Of a stretch of 64,000 bases of DNA, positions 26,768 to 34,792 are shown one piece after another. The stretch's first letter is position 1; each line of letters begins with the position of its first letter. The position numbers and the translations under genes were made by a program. The notes beneath the pieces are model-generated. The model was not told where the DNA came from. It ran no database searches and saw only the letters and a list, made by a program, of their open reading frames with translations. Source of the DNA: Desulfovibrio sp. JC010 (GTDB taxonomy: Bacteria > Desulfobacterota > Desulfovibrionia > Desulfovibrionales > Desulfovibrionaceae); the NCBI RefSeq assembly GCF_010470675.1, contig NZ_VOIQ01000002.1, positions 186,001 to 250,000 on the forward strand, read 5' to 3'.

Positions 26768-28819
26768 TTAACAACAGAAGGTATTGTATACCTGACGATC
26801 TTTGTATTCAGCTTTTTTCCCTTCATTCCATTGCTTGACCGGCCGGTAGTAACCCACGATGCGGGTATACACTTCCGACTCTGCACCGCAGTCCGGGCAG
26901 GTGTGGTGCTCACCCTGAATGTAGCCGTGCTCCTTGCAGATGGAAAAGGTCGGGGTGATGGAAAGATAAGGTATTTTGGTGTTGCGGAAAGCTTTAATGA
27001 TGAAGCTTTTCAGGGCATCAAGGTCGGCTGTGGATTCACCGAGGAAGGTATGAAAAACTGAACCGCCGGTGTACAGGGGCTGCAGCTTGTTCTGGTGTGA
27101 AAGGGCCAGAACCACATCTTCAGAAACACCCACCGGAAGGGTGGTGGAGTTGGTGTAATAAGGGATTCCGTTACCGGAGGTCTTGATGTCCGCATAAAGG
27201 GCTTTATCAATTTTTGCCAGACGGTAACTGGTACCTTCCGCCGGGGTGGCTTCAAGATTGTAGAGGCTGCCTGTTTCCTCCTGAAACTGGGAGGTCAGGT
27301 CGCGCAGATGGTTGAGCACCCGGGTCATGAGCCGCACACCGGAGGGGGTCTCAATGCCCTTACCCAGCAGGTTCAGACATGCTTCATGCCCGCCCAGCAG
27401 GCCGATGGTGGAAAAATGGCCTTTGTAACCGTTTTTCAGATACCGGCGGGACCACGGGAACATGCCGTTATCAAGGTTGGTCTGAATCAGCTTGCGCTTG
27501 AACTCAAGGGAGTTCTTGGCCTGAATGGCATATTCCTCGATAAGGTCAAGAAAATCCTCTTCACCCTGTGCCAGATAAGCCAGCTTGGGCAGGTTGAGGG
27601 TAACCACGCCGATGGACCCGGTCAGGTCCCCGGCTCCGAACAGTCCGCCGACCTTGTTGCGCAGTTCGCGCAGGTCCATCTGCAGACGGCAGCACATGGA
27701 GCGCACATCTTCGGGACTTAAGTCGGAATTAATAAAATTCTGGAAATAGGGCACGCCGTACTTGGCGGTAAGGTCAAGCAGGGTATGCCCGATCTTGGAA
27801 TCCCACGGAAAATCTTCAGTTACATTGTAGGTGGGGATGGGGAAGGAAAAAATGCGGTTATGCTGATCCCCGTTGACCATTACTTCAAGGAAGGAGCGGT
27901 TGATCATCTCCATTTCTTCGGCATATTCACCGTAGGTGGAATCCTGAAGCTCCCCGCCGATGATTACCGCTTCTTTAGCGATATGCTTGGGCGGAACAAG
28001 GTCGAATGAAAGGTTGGTGAACGGGCTCTGGCCGCCCCATCTGGAAGTGGTATTCAGGTTGAACACGAATTTCTGCATTGCCTGACGCACTTCTTCATAA
28101 GTAAGGCCGTCATGGCGGATAAAGGGGGCGAGGTAGGTATCAACATTGTTGAAAGCCTGTGCACCTGCCCATTCGTTCTGCAGCGTACCGAGAAAGTTGA
28201 CCATCTGACCGAGGACGGCGTCAAAATGCCTTGCCGGCCCGGCGCAGGAACGGCCTTCGAGGTTGAAGCCTTCCAGCAGCAGGTCACGCAGGGACCATCC
28301 GGCGCAGTAACCGGCCAGTCCGTAGGAAAGATCATGGATGTGAAAATAGCCGTGTTCGTGGGCCTGCCTGATTTCCTCAGGGTATTTTTCAAGGGCGTAA
28401 CGGGCCTGAATTGTTCCGGAGAGATGAAGCATGAGCCCCTGAAACGAGTGGGTCATGTTGGCATTTTCAGCCACACGCCAGTCACTTTTCTCAAGGTATT
28501 CATCAATGGTTTCCTTGATATCGAGGTAGGCGTCTTTCTGGTTTCTAAGTCTGCGGCGGCTGTCGCGGTAGAGAATAAATTTTTTGGCTACGGAATGCAG
28601 GCGGGAATCCATAAGTGCTTCTTCGACCATATTCTGAACATGTTCCTGTTCAGGAATATCGAATCCTTCAAGCTTATTTTCCACCTTTCTGGCCATGCGC
28701 TTGGCCATGAGCGGGTCTTTAATTCCACTGGCACTCAGTGCTTTGAAAATGGCCTGTGCAATTCGCTCAGTCGACCAGGTCTCCAACCGGCCGTCTCGCT
28801 TCATTATCTGCGTGGGCAT
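26768..28819 (-). CDS. nrdD: Anaerobic ribonucleoside-triphosphate reductase NrdD
   Basis: A 683-residue class III ribonucleotide reductase that makes dNTPs without oxygen through a glycyl radical. An N-terminal ATP cone covers about residues 1-95 (KRDGRLETWSTERIAQAI). The radical glycine is Gly656 in RIVGYYRP near the C-terminus, and the zinc site includes CPDCG shortly before it; the last two residues are Cys-Cys. AAGGAGAG lies just before the ATG at 28819, inside the 3' end of nrdG, so the two genes overlap by 53 bases. Length is typical. This enzyme marks an anaerobic life style. Confidence 0.96.
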   Translation of the reverse strand: MPTQIMKRDGRLETWSTERIAQAIFKALSASGIKDPLMAKRMARKVENKLEGFDIPEQEHVQNMVEEALMDSRLHSVAKKFILYRDSRRRLRNQKDAYLDIKETIDEYLEKSDWRVAENANMTHSFQGLMLHLSGTIQARYALEKYPEEIRQAHEHGYFHIHDLSYGLAGYCAGWSLRDLLLEGFNLEGRSCAGPARHFDAVLGQMVNFLGTLQNEWAGAQAFNNVDTYLAPFIRHDGLTYEEVRQAMQKFVFNLNTTSRWGGQSPFTNLSFDLVPPKHIAKEAVIIGGELQDSTYGEYAEEMEMINRSFLEVMVNGDQHNRIFSFPIPTYNVTEDFPWDSKIGHTLLDLTAKYGVPYFQNFINSDLSPEDVRSMCCRLQMDLRELRNKVGGLFGAGDLTGSIGVVTLNLPKLAYLAQGEEDFLDLIEEYAIQAKNSLEFKRKLIQTNLDNGMFPWSRRYLKNGYKGHFSTIGLLGGHEACLNLLGKGIETPSGVRLMTRVLNHLRDLTSQFQEETGSLYNLEATPAEGTSYRLAKIDKALYADIKTSGNGIPYYTNSTTLPVGVSEDVVLALSHQNKLQPLYTGGSVFHTFLGESTADLDALKSFIIKAFRNTKIPYLSITPTFSICKEHGYIQGEHHTCPDCGAESEVYTRIVGYYRPVKQWNEGKKAEYKDRQVYNTFCC

Positions 28820-29447
28820 GCTCTCTCCTTGGAGGAATGTAGTTCTGGATGGTCAGCTTAAAGCCATCCGGAAGATAACTCTTGGCAGTTTCGATATCTT
28901 CATCAGTCAGGATGGGCACCTGAGTCAGACGAAAATAAAAGGCTTTGGGGTTGGCTTCGGCAAGCTCGAAAATTCTTGTCAGATTTTTCTGAGCCGCTTC
29001 AGCGGTAACGGCCTGCCCGGTCAGGGCAGGATACTTCTCATACGGTCCTTTAACGTCAACGGCGAACATGTCCGCCAATCCCTGCTGGAGAATATCTTCC
29101 AAAACTTCGGGAAGCATTCCGTTACTGTCCATTTTGATGGGCAGCTTGGATACCTGCCGGATTTCGTAAAGGATTTCTCCGAGGTTAGGTACCGTTGTAG
29201 GCTCGCCACCAGTAATTGTGACCCCGTCAAGCCATTTTGCCCGGTTCCTTAGGAAAGATCTCATATCCTCTCTGGATATCAGGGGCAGCCGTTCCATATT
29301 CCACGCCATGTCGAAGTTGTGACAGGTGGGGCAGTTCAGGTTGCAGCCGCCGAGGAAGAACACACTGCAAGACCGGCCGGGCCAGTCGCACAGGCTGAGC
29401 GGTTCAATACCGCGAAGGTGATTCCATCCAGAAGAGAGTTCGTTCAT
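28767..29447 (-). CDS. nrdG: Anaerobic ribonucleotide reductase activase NrdG (radical SAM)
   Basis: A 226-residue radical SAM enzyme that installs the glycyl radical on NrdD. The [4Fe-4S] motif is Cys35-x3-Cys39-x2-Cys42 (GGCNLNCPTCHN), and TGGEPT near residue 77 is the SAM-binding GGE motif. It belongs to the form that starts with a GIEPLSLCDWPGR segment, as in the TIGR02495-type activases. It precedes nrdD in one transcript, and its last 17 codons overlap the nrdD start. The ribosome-binding site is weak. Confidence 0.93.
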   Translation of the reverse strand: MNELSSGWNHLRGIEPLSLCDWPGRSCSVFFLGGCNLNCPTCHNFDMAWNMERLPLISREDMRSFLRNRAKWLDGVTITGGEPTTVPNLGEILYEIRQVSKLPIKMDSNGMLPEVLEDILQQGLADMFAVDVKGPYEKYPALTGQAVTAEAAQKNLTRIFELAEANPKAFYFRLTQVPILTDEDIETAKSYLPDGFKLTIQNYIPPRREHAHADNEARRPVGDLVD

Positions 29448-29628
29448 GATATTTTTCTGCTGAATTATGTGTTTTATAGAGAGCTTTTTTTCTTAGATTG
29501 AGTCTCAAGCCCCGTGGTTAAGGGGCTGGCTCAAGTACGAAAAGGATACTAACTCAGGGGATGAGTTTTGTACAGGGGGGTGATTGAAAATTTGTTGTAA
29601 CACAGCCGTATTTGGCGATTATTAGCAT

Positions 29629-29667
29629 TTATTCACAAATACACAAAAACACAAAAAGTTTTCCACA
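29629..29667 (+). promoter_or_regulatory. Pair of DnaA-box-like sequences
   Basis: TTATTCACA (29629-29637) and TTTTCCACA (29659-29667) both fit the DnaA consensus TTWTNCACA, in the same orientation and 30 bases apart, about 180-220 bases upstream of nrdG. DnaA is known to regulate nrd genes in E. coli; here the role is inferred. Confidence 0.5.
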
Positions 29668-29702
29668 AGTTCATAACCTTAAAAGAGGTCGAAAAAACAG
29701 GA

Positions 29703-29729
29703 TTTTTTCTAAACAAAGTTTAGAAAAAA
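29703..29729. promoter_or_regulatory. Perfect palindrome with an extra half-site
   Basis: Arms TTTTTTCTAAAC (29703-29714) and GTTTAGAAAAAA (29718-29729) are perfect with a three-base spacer. GTTTAGA recurs at 29734-29740. It is far from any stop codon, so an operator is more likely than a terminator. Confidence 0.5.
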
Positions 29730-29968
29730 AAATGTTTAGACTCACTATAGTCAGTTTTTGACAAGTTTTGGGAAAATAGTAAGGAAGGTTGTGCGGTTGC
29801 ACAAAACGGTCAGTTCTTTTAGCATAGCACTGTCTGTTTTGGGAAGCTGTTTCTGGCTGAAAATAAATATTATTCCATCGGGCGACAGATGATCTCATGA
29901 GCTAAAGCTGATCTGTCTTCCGTCCGAAAAAATCTATATCCGAGAATGTTACCTTTCAGTGAGGTTAT

Positions 29969-30502
29969 ATGCGAAACTTTTTGCTTATCATTATATTGTT
30001 AGTGCTCTGTCAGATTCCTGCTCCGGCCCACGCGCGAAGCATGGAACAGGAACGCGCCCTCTGCCTGACCCGAAACGCCCTTGCCCGGGCCCAGTGCAAA
30101 GCCCCCCATGAATTCAGTTATGTGGGGACAAAACATGGCAATGTCCATATTTTTACCGGATTTTACGGGGCCAAATACACGGATTTCTTCTGCAAGATCG
30201 AGAATGGCGAGATAACCATTCTTTCCCGCAAAAAGAGATACAGACGCAGTGTTAAATACTACATAGATGAAAACGAGTGCGGAATCATCGAATATTTCCC
30301 GGCTTCCTGCACCAAACGTTCGATTATCAAGTGCTGTTTTCCGAAATCTGAAAAAGAACTCAAGGCAGACAAGGAAGCTGAATTCTGGCAGCGGTCCGTA
30401 CCGGACCTGCTGAAAGAAGATCAGGAAAACGCATTAAAGGAACTGCAGGACAAGACGGCTAAATCTTCCGAAACCAAGCAAGAAGAGCAACAGCCGGAGT
30501 AA
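29969..30502 (+). CDS. Hypothetical secreted protein
   Basis: I do not recognise this 177-residue protein. A signal peptide covers about residues 1-22 (hydrophobic core, then AHA before ARS). The mature part holds six or seven cysteines, including CC in IKCCFPK, and basic residues (RKKRYRRS). It reads like a compact periplasmic domain up to residue 125, followed by a charged helical tail rich in Lys, Glu and Gln. The last 44 bases overlap the end of the gene on the other strand. Confidence 0.72.
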   Translation: MRNFLLIIILLVLCQIPAPAHARSMEQERALCLTRNALARAQCKAPHEFSYVGTKHGNVHIFTGFYGAKYTDFFCKIENGEITILSRKKRYRRSVKYYIDENECGIIEYFPASCTKRSIIKCCFPKSEKELKADKEAEFWQRSVPDLLKEDQENALKELQDKTAKSSETKQEEQQPE

Positions 30503-30761
30503 GACCGTAAAGAGGCCAGTAAACTTTGTTGTAGGTAAAGAAAATTACGGCTCCAAGCAGAAACAGGGCATAAATCCACGCTTCACCGTGTTTGGCAAAA
30601 CGCTGTTCTTTTTCGAGCTTCAAGCGGAACATATCGCGACGATCCTGTGCGGCTACATTGCTTTCCAGTCTTTTGCGACCGGATTGCAGTTTGTATCCGC
30701 ACTTGGAGCAGGCTTTTGCCGCATCGTCATTCTTTTTACCACATTTTGTACAAGTTATCAT
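30459..30761 (-). CDS. Small membrane protein with N-terminal zinc ribbon
   Basis: A 100-residue protein. The first 25 residues form a zinc ribbon with two CxxC knuckles (CTKCGKK and CSKCGYK). A charged helical stretch follows, and two hydrophobic segments (about 63-80 and 83-96) form a probable membrane hairpin. The layout occurs in many small proteins of unknown role. It converges on and overlaps the preceding secreted-protein gene by 44 bases. Confidence 0.75.
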   Translation of the reverse strand: MITCTKCGKKNDDAAKACSKCGYKLQSGRKRLESNVAAQDRRDMFRLKLEKEQRFAKHGEAWIYALFLLGAVIFFTYNKVYWPLYGLTPAVALLAWFRKI

Positions 30762-31050
30762 ATGCTGCTAGGTTCCTTGTTATCTGTGCCGGGCTCAAAT
30801 CGGTTACTGTTAAAAAACCTAAAGCCGGCCGCTGTCAATATCTTATTGTTTTAACGGATATTAGCAAGAAAAGTACCATTATTTTCAAATGGTTCTTTTT
30901 TACCCGGCAAGACCGTTCCGGGAAGCGGCAGCCGCTCTTCCTGATTTTTACCGGACTTATTATTATTTATAATTACATAACTTCTTGACTATTGTGGCGG
31001 AATTGAGACATTTTCATGCAAATAATTAAGAAATTATGGATGGAGAATTC

Positions 31051-32628
31051 ATGAGTGAAGTGTCCCAGGACGGCGCACAGATTCCTGACAAAGAAAAACG
31101 GATTGATTTTTACTTGAATGTTCTGGCTCGCCTCAAGGAGCGCAGTACCTTGCGCGAGGTGCTCGAACGCGAGGTCTTTCTTGAATTTATCAAGTATAAC
31201 AACAACCGTATTAATGAATTCCCCCTGCTGGAAAAACAGCAGAGCGGGATTATCGCCCTGTTATGCCATCGCTCTACAGATCTGCCTGCTCATGAGTATA
31301 TCAAAAAGACATTAAGTGAATTCATACTGATGATCGGCCGTTACAGCCGGCTCAAAGACGGTAAGGACAAGGAGGCTCTGGAAAGTATCCGTTCCCGGCT
31401 GATCAATGCGGAAACCCTGCTGATCAAGACCGTTCAGGGCGTTGTATACGCTTCCTGTCTCATTTCCGACAATTTTGAGGAAGTCACCCTGCGTCATCTG
31501 GGTGAGCCTGCCCTCAAAAAATATAACGGGCTGCTGGAACAACATGAACTGGATAAGGATTTCTGGCAGGCCCTTATCGACCAGTTCATTACGCAGGAAG
31601 TTGAATCATCGCTTACAGATATTGTTGCCAATGAGCGTTATTCCCTGACCCGGGATAAAAGCTATTTAATCCTCCGTTTCCCCTTTGATGATGTCAGCAA
31701 ACGTTTTGCAGCCGAAGTTCCGGCTATCGACAAAACACGCATCCAGACTGCTTTTGAACAGGTCGCCTCAGATGAAGACTCTGCTGAAGTTTTAAAAATG
31801 ACTTACAACTCCCTGCAGGAAAGCAAAGTGCTGGTGCAGGGAGACGAACCTGTAAGTAATGATGTGGTTGAACGCATTGCGCGGATAGTCTGTATCGACC
31901 CGGCCACGACCAAATTCAAGCAGGATTACGACAACGCCATGGAAGCCATGCGCGAATCTGCCTATTCCGCCGACAGCGCAGAGCAGGAAGCGGAAATGGC
32001 CCGTAATCTCCAGTTCGCACAGGACCAGATCGGAGCCTGTGCTGTCGGAGTAAGCATCACCCTTGATATTGTGGTCCGGGAATTTCTGCTCGGGTTGAAG
32101 ACATTTACCCAGCGCGATGAAAAAATACTGACTGTATACCTGCGCAGGTTCGGAGTAGAATCTCTTGATAAGCTGTTTATCTATCTTACCGAGGTAAAAT
32201 TCTCCTCTCTGTTGAAAAGCAAAATGCAGGGTGAAGAAAGCAAAATGCAGCTACGGGTGCTCAAACGCAGAAGAGCTTCCACAAAAGCAGTACAGGCACT
32301 TCATGAAATCGGAATGACCCGCATCCGCATGGCCCGGCTCTGGCTCAAGGATTCTACAAACGAGAACTGGCTCATCTTCAAGCAGAGCACAGCCAAAGAG
32401 CTGGTTGCCGAGATGCAACTGCTGGCCCTTGAAAAGGAACTGGCCACCGCCATCCTGCGTCTTTTTGAAAAAGGTGATTACAAGGTTGAATTTCTGGTCT
32501 TCATCAGCCTGCAGGCCGTTGCCAAGGCCACCAAGGACATTCGCGGCAAGCTCAACGACCTGTTCATACGTTTCGGAATAGGCGAGCAGAGTGATGAGCA
32601 GATTGCCAAGAAATTGTCAGCTAAGTAA
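31051..32628 (+). CDS. Unrecognised 525-residue helical protein
   Basis: I do not recognise this protein. It has no signal peptide or membrane segment and looks almost wholly alpha-helical, with long amphipathic stretches. There is no nucleotide-binding or metal motif. Start ATG 31051 follows GGAG (31042-31045); an ATG 15 bases upstream would include the ribosome-binding site. A TTGACT -35-like box is at 30985-30990. Codon use and frame integrity are normal, so it is a real single-gene unit. Repeat R6 begins two bases after the stop codon. A scaffold or regulator is conceivable, but nothing in the sequence proves it. Confidence 0.75.
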   Translation: MSEVSQDGAQIPDKEKRIDFYLNVLARLKERSTLREVLEREVFLEFIKYNNNRINEFPLLEKQQSGIIALLCHRSTDLPAHEYIKKTLSEFILMIGRYSRLKDGKDKEALESIRSRLINAETLLIKTVQGVVYASCLISDNFEEVTLRHLGEPALKKYNGLLEQHELDKDFWQALIDQFITQEVESSLTDIVANERYSLTRDKSYLILRFPFDDVSKRFAAEVPAIDKTRIQTAFEQVASDEDSAEVLKMTYNSLQESKVLVQGDEPVSNDVVERIARIVCIDPATTKFKQDYDNAMEAMRESAYSADSAEQEAEMARNLQFAQDQIGACAVGVSITLDIVVREFLLGLKTFTQRDEKILTVYLRRFGVESLDKLFIYLTEVKFSSLLKSKMQGEESKMQLRVLKRRRASTKAVQALHEIGMTRIRMARLWLKDSTNENWLIFKQSTAKELVAEMQLLALEKELATAILRLFEKGDYKVEFLVFISLQAVAKATKDIRGKLNDLFIRFGIGEQSDEQIAKKLSAK

Positions 32629-32629
32629 G

Positions 32630-32716
32630 AATGCCTCCGGCGGCCAAAGAACCCTTTTGCAAAAGGGTTCTCTGGACTCTCCCAAAACCTTTTATTTGGG
32701 CTTCGCCGCTTCGCAT
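32630..32716 (+). repeat. Interspersed repeat copy R6 (short form, subtype II)
   Basis: Starts GAATGCCTCCGGCGGCC just after a stop codon, then the hairpin AGAACCCTTTT / AAAAGGGTTCT (loop GC), the link CTCTGGACTCTCC, then CAAAACCTTTTATT and the tail GGGCTTCGCCGCTTCGCAT. Its arms differ from the CTTAAACCCTTTT form in matched positions on both sides. Confidence 0.9.
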
Positions 32717-32724
32717 ATGAAAAT

Positions 32725-32772
32725 ACTAAAAAAGACCGTAATATCTTTCGAGATATTACGGTCTTTTTTAGT
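32725..32772. terminator. Perfect 22-bp hairpin with TTCG loop, two-way terminator
   Basis: Bases 32725-32746 pair without mismatch with 32751-32772 around the loop TTCG. The inner stem contains GACCGTAATATCT and each side ends in an A or T run, so it works on both strands, between converging genes. Repeats R6 and R7 flank it in inverted orientation. Confidence 0.9.
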
Positions 32773-32792
32773 AGATTTGTTTAAATAAGCTA

Positions 32793-32862
32793 CATGCGAA
32801 GCTTAATAAAAAGTTTTGGGATTCTTAAACCCTTTTTCCAAAAGGGTTTAAGCCGCCGGAGC
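32793..32862 (-). repeat. Interspersed repeat copy R7
   Basis: Read on the minus strand it starts GCTCCGGCGGC four bases after the purU stop, then the hairpin CTTAAACCCTTTT / AAAAGGGTTTAAG (with one bulge in the loop), the link GAATCCCAAAAC, TTTTTATTAAGCTTCGCAT. Confidence 0.88.
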
Positions 32863-32866
32863 AATC

Positions 32867-33736
32867 TTAAATAAATACCACCGTCTTATTCCCGTCCACC
32901 AGCACTCTCTCGGTGAGGTGCCATTTAACGGCCCGGCTGAGCACCTGCCGTTCGATATCGCGGCCCAGAATCTTGAGTTCTTCGTAATCATGGCGGTGGG
33001 AAACGCGGATGACGTCCTGCTCGATGATCGGCCCCTGATCCAGTTCCTCGGTCACGTAATGGGCGGTGGCCCCGATGAGCTTAACGCCGCGCTCCCCGGC
33101 CCTGCGGTAAGGGTCGGCACCCACAAATGCGGGCAGGAATGAATGGTGGATGTTGATGATCCGGTTGGGATAGGCATCAATAAGCTTGGGGGTCAGAATC
33201 TGCATGTAGCGGGCAAGGATGACCAGATCGGCCTTGCCTTCCATGAGTTCAAGGATTTTATCCTCGGATTCCTCTTTTTTGCCTTTTTCCACCGGAACGT
33301 GATGAAAAGGTACATCGAATGATTCTACTGCCTTACGCAGATCCTCGTGGTTACTGATGACCATGGTGATCTCGGTGTGCAGTTCATCACGCTTGGCCCG
33401 CCAGAGCAGATCCATGAGGGCATGGTCGAACTTTGAAACGAGGATGGCTGTTTTCTTCCTGATCCATGCCGGATTGATATTCCAGTCCATATCAAATTCG
33501 GCAGCAACTTTTTCAGCAAATTCCTGCCTGAATTCTTCCAGACTACCCTCAATCCCTTTCATGTGGAATTTCATTCTCAGAAAAAAACGACCGCCCACAG
33601 GATCACTGGAATGCTGGTCGGAATGGATGATGTTGGCGTTTTTGGAGAACAGAAAGCCGGAAACCGCAGAAACGATGCCGGGTCTGTCCTTACAGGATAC
33701 AGTCAAATATGCTGTGGATTCTCTTGATGATGTCAT
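32867..33736 (-). CDS. purU: Formyltetrahydrofolate deformylase PurU
   Basis: A 289-residue enzyme that hydrolyses 10-formyltetrahydrofolate to formate and tetrahydrofolate. An N-terminal ACT domain (about 1-85, VSCKDRPGIVSAVSGFLF) precedes a formyltransferase-like catalytic domain with ILARYMQILTPKLI, the NIHHSFLPAF motif and the late D of EELDQGPI. I choose ATG 33736, which gives the usual length; in-frame extension to 33811 adds 25 residues unlike the family. The ribosome-binding site is weak. Stands alone, with R7 after its stop. Confidence 0.93.
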   Translation of the reverse strand: MTSSRESTAYLTVSCKDRPGIVSAVSGFLFSKNANIIHSDQHSSDPVGGRFFLRMKFHMKGIEGSLEEFRQEFAEKVAAEFDMDWNINPAWIRKKTAILVSKFDHALMDLLWRAKRDELHTEITMVISNHEDLRKAVESFDVPFHHVPVEKGKKEESEDKILELMEGKADLVILARYMQILTPKLIDAYPNRIINIHHSFLPAFVGADPYRRAGERGVKLIGATAHYVTEELDQGPIIEQDVIRVSHRHDYEELKILGRDIERQVLSRAVKWHLTERVLVDGNKTVVFI

Positions 33737-33999
33737 TGTTTGTCTCGATAAAAAAATAAAATTTGTTCCAAAAAAGGGAGTTCTTGTAACAACTCCATCC
33801 GCAGCAGGCAAGCCGCAGGACCGTTTCCTGAAAAAATATTACGGATAGCAAAACCAAAAAACTTTGATAAAAATTCGAAACACCAAAAATATCACTTTAC
33901 AACTATCTATTCTGAATTTATTTCAGGCTCGTTTTTCGCATTACTAAAAATGCAAATATTTTTTAAATTAATTGAATTCGTCTTTCGCAGAGGTGGATT

Positions 34000-34710
34000 A
34001 TGAGTGTTTTAAATGGTGAGATGGTCCAGTCCGCCATCCATGGATTCATGTATTTCGGGGATATTGTTTTTGCGGTCAGTGGTGCTTTGGCAGCCGGTAG
34101 ACGCAGGATGGATATTGTCGGTTATGTGCTGATCGGAACCATCACCGGGCTTGGGGGCGGATCACTCCGTGACGTGCTGCTGGACCGCCCGGTCTGGTGG
34201 ACCCGTGAGCCTGTGGAGCTTTACCTGTGCATCATGGCGACCTTGCTCACCTATTTCTGCCGCCTTGAAATCAAGGACCGCTACAAGGCCACCTCATGGT
34301 TCGATGCCCTCGGGCTGAGTGCTTTTGCCGTTACGGGGAGCACCGTGGCTTTGCAGGTCGGTGTACCGTGGACCATCGCCGTATTCATGGGCGTAATGAC
34401 CGCCACCGGGGGCGGGGTAATCCGTGATGTGCTGACCGGGAATCCGCCCATGATTCTATGTGCAGGGGAATTTTACGCCGTAGCCGCGCTGGCCGGGTCA
34501 TTTGTAAACGTGGGCATGCTGCAACTACAAATACAGCCCGAAGTCGCCATGGCGGCAGGATTCATGGCCACGCTGATAATGCGTGGGGCATCCATGATCT
34601 TCAACATCCGCCTAGGCCCCCCCGGAGAATTCGTTCGAGTAGGCGGACGAAACAACAAACGCACCTACCCAAACCACAAACAGACTCCCATACGGAGCGG
34701 CGAAGCATAA
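34000..34710 (+). CDS. TRIC-like / UPF0126 membrane protein
   Basis: A 236-residue membrane protein with seven hydrophobic segments and an internal duplication of the UPF0126 (YicG/YadS) unit: GDIVFAVSGALAAGRRRMD with GTITGLGGGSLRDVLL, and again DALGLSAFAVTGSTVA with GVMTATGGGVIRDVLTG. Prokaryotic TRIC channels of this family conduct monovalent cations. A good GAGGTGG lies before the ATG. The final residues (SGEA) and the stop codon are encoded by repeat R8. A GG-N10-GC pair at 33926-33939 resembles a weak sigma-54 promoter. Confidence 0.88.
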   Translation: MSVLNGEMVQSAIHGFMYFGDIVFAVSGALAAGRRRMDIVGYVLIGTITGLGGGSLRDVLLDRPVWWTREPVELYLCIMATLLTYFCRLEIKDRYKATSWFDALGLSAFAVTGSTVALQVGVPWTIAVFMGVMTATGGGVIRDVLTGNPPMILCAGEFYAVAALAGSFVNVGMLQLQIQPEVAMAAGFMATLIMRGASMIFNIRLGPPGEFVRVGGRNNKRTYPNHKQTPIRSGEA

Positions 34711-34792
34711 TAAAAAGTTTTTTTGGAGAGTCCAGAGAACCTTTTTTCCCAAAAAAAGGTTCTTTGGTCCCCGAAGGGCCGTCGGAGACTTC
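34693..34792 (-). repeat. Interspersed repeat copy R8 (subtype II), overlapping a gene end
   Basis: Read on the minus strand it starts right after the polA stop: TCTCCGACGGC, a CCTTCGGGG mini-hairpin, the main hairpin AGAACCTTTTTT / AAAAAAGGTTCT, the link CTCTGGACTCTCC, AAAAAAACTTTTTATTA and the tail TGCTTCGCCGCTCCG. It fills the whole gap between converging genes and encodes the last codons of the TRIC-like gene. Confidence 0.87.

Larger units (their letters stand above)
29448..29968. promoter_or_regulatory. Divergent regulatory gap between nrdGD and a secreted protein
   Basis: About 520 bases with no gene, A/T-rich, between divergent units. Besides the listed DnaA-box pair and palindrome it holds a 6-bp hairpin (AGCCCC 29508-29513 with 29522-29527), a run of CACAAA repeats at 29634-29656, and an imperfect inverted repeat (CAAAACGGTCAG at 29802-29813 against 29830-29841, ten of twelve pairs). 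I saw no clear NrdR box pair. Confidence 0.55.

Noticed and set aside
29503-29530. Hairpin AGCCCC/GGGGCT in the nrdG leader as a riboswitch
   Set aside because: It is a single short stem with no match to a known riboswitch core.
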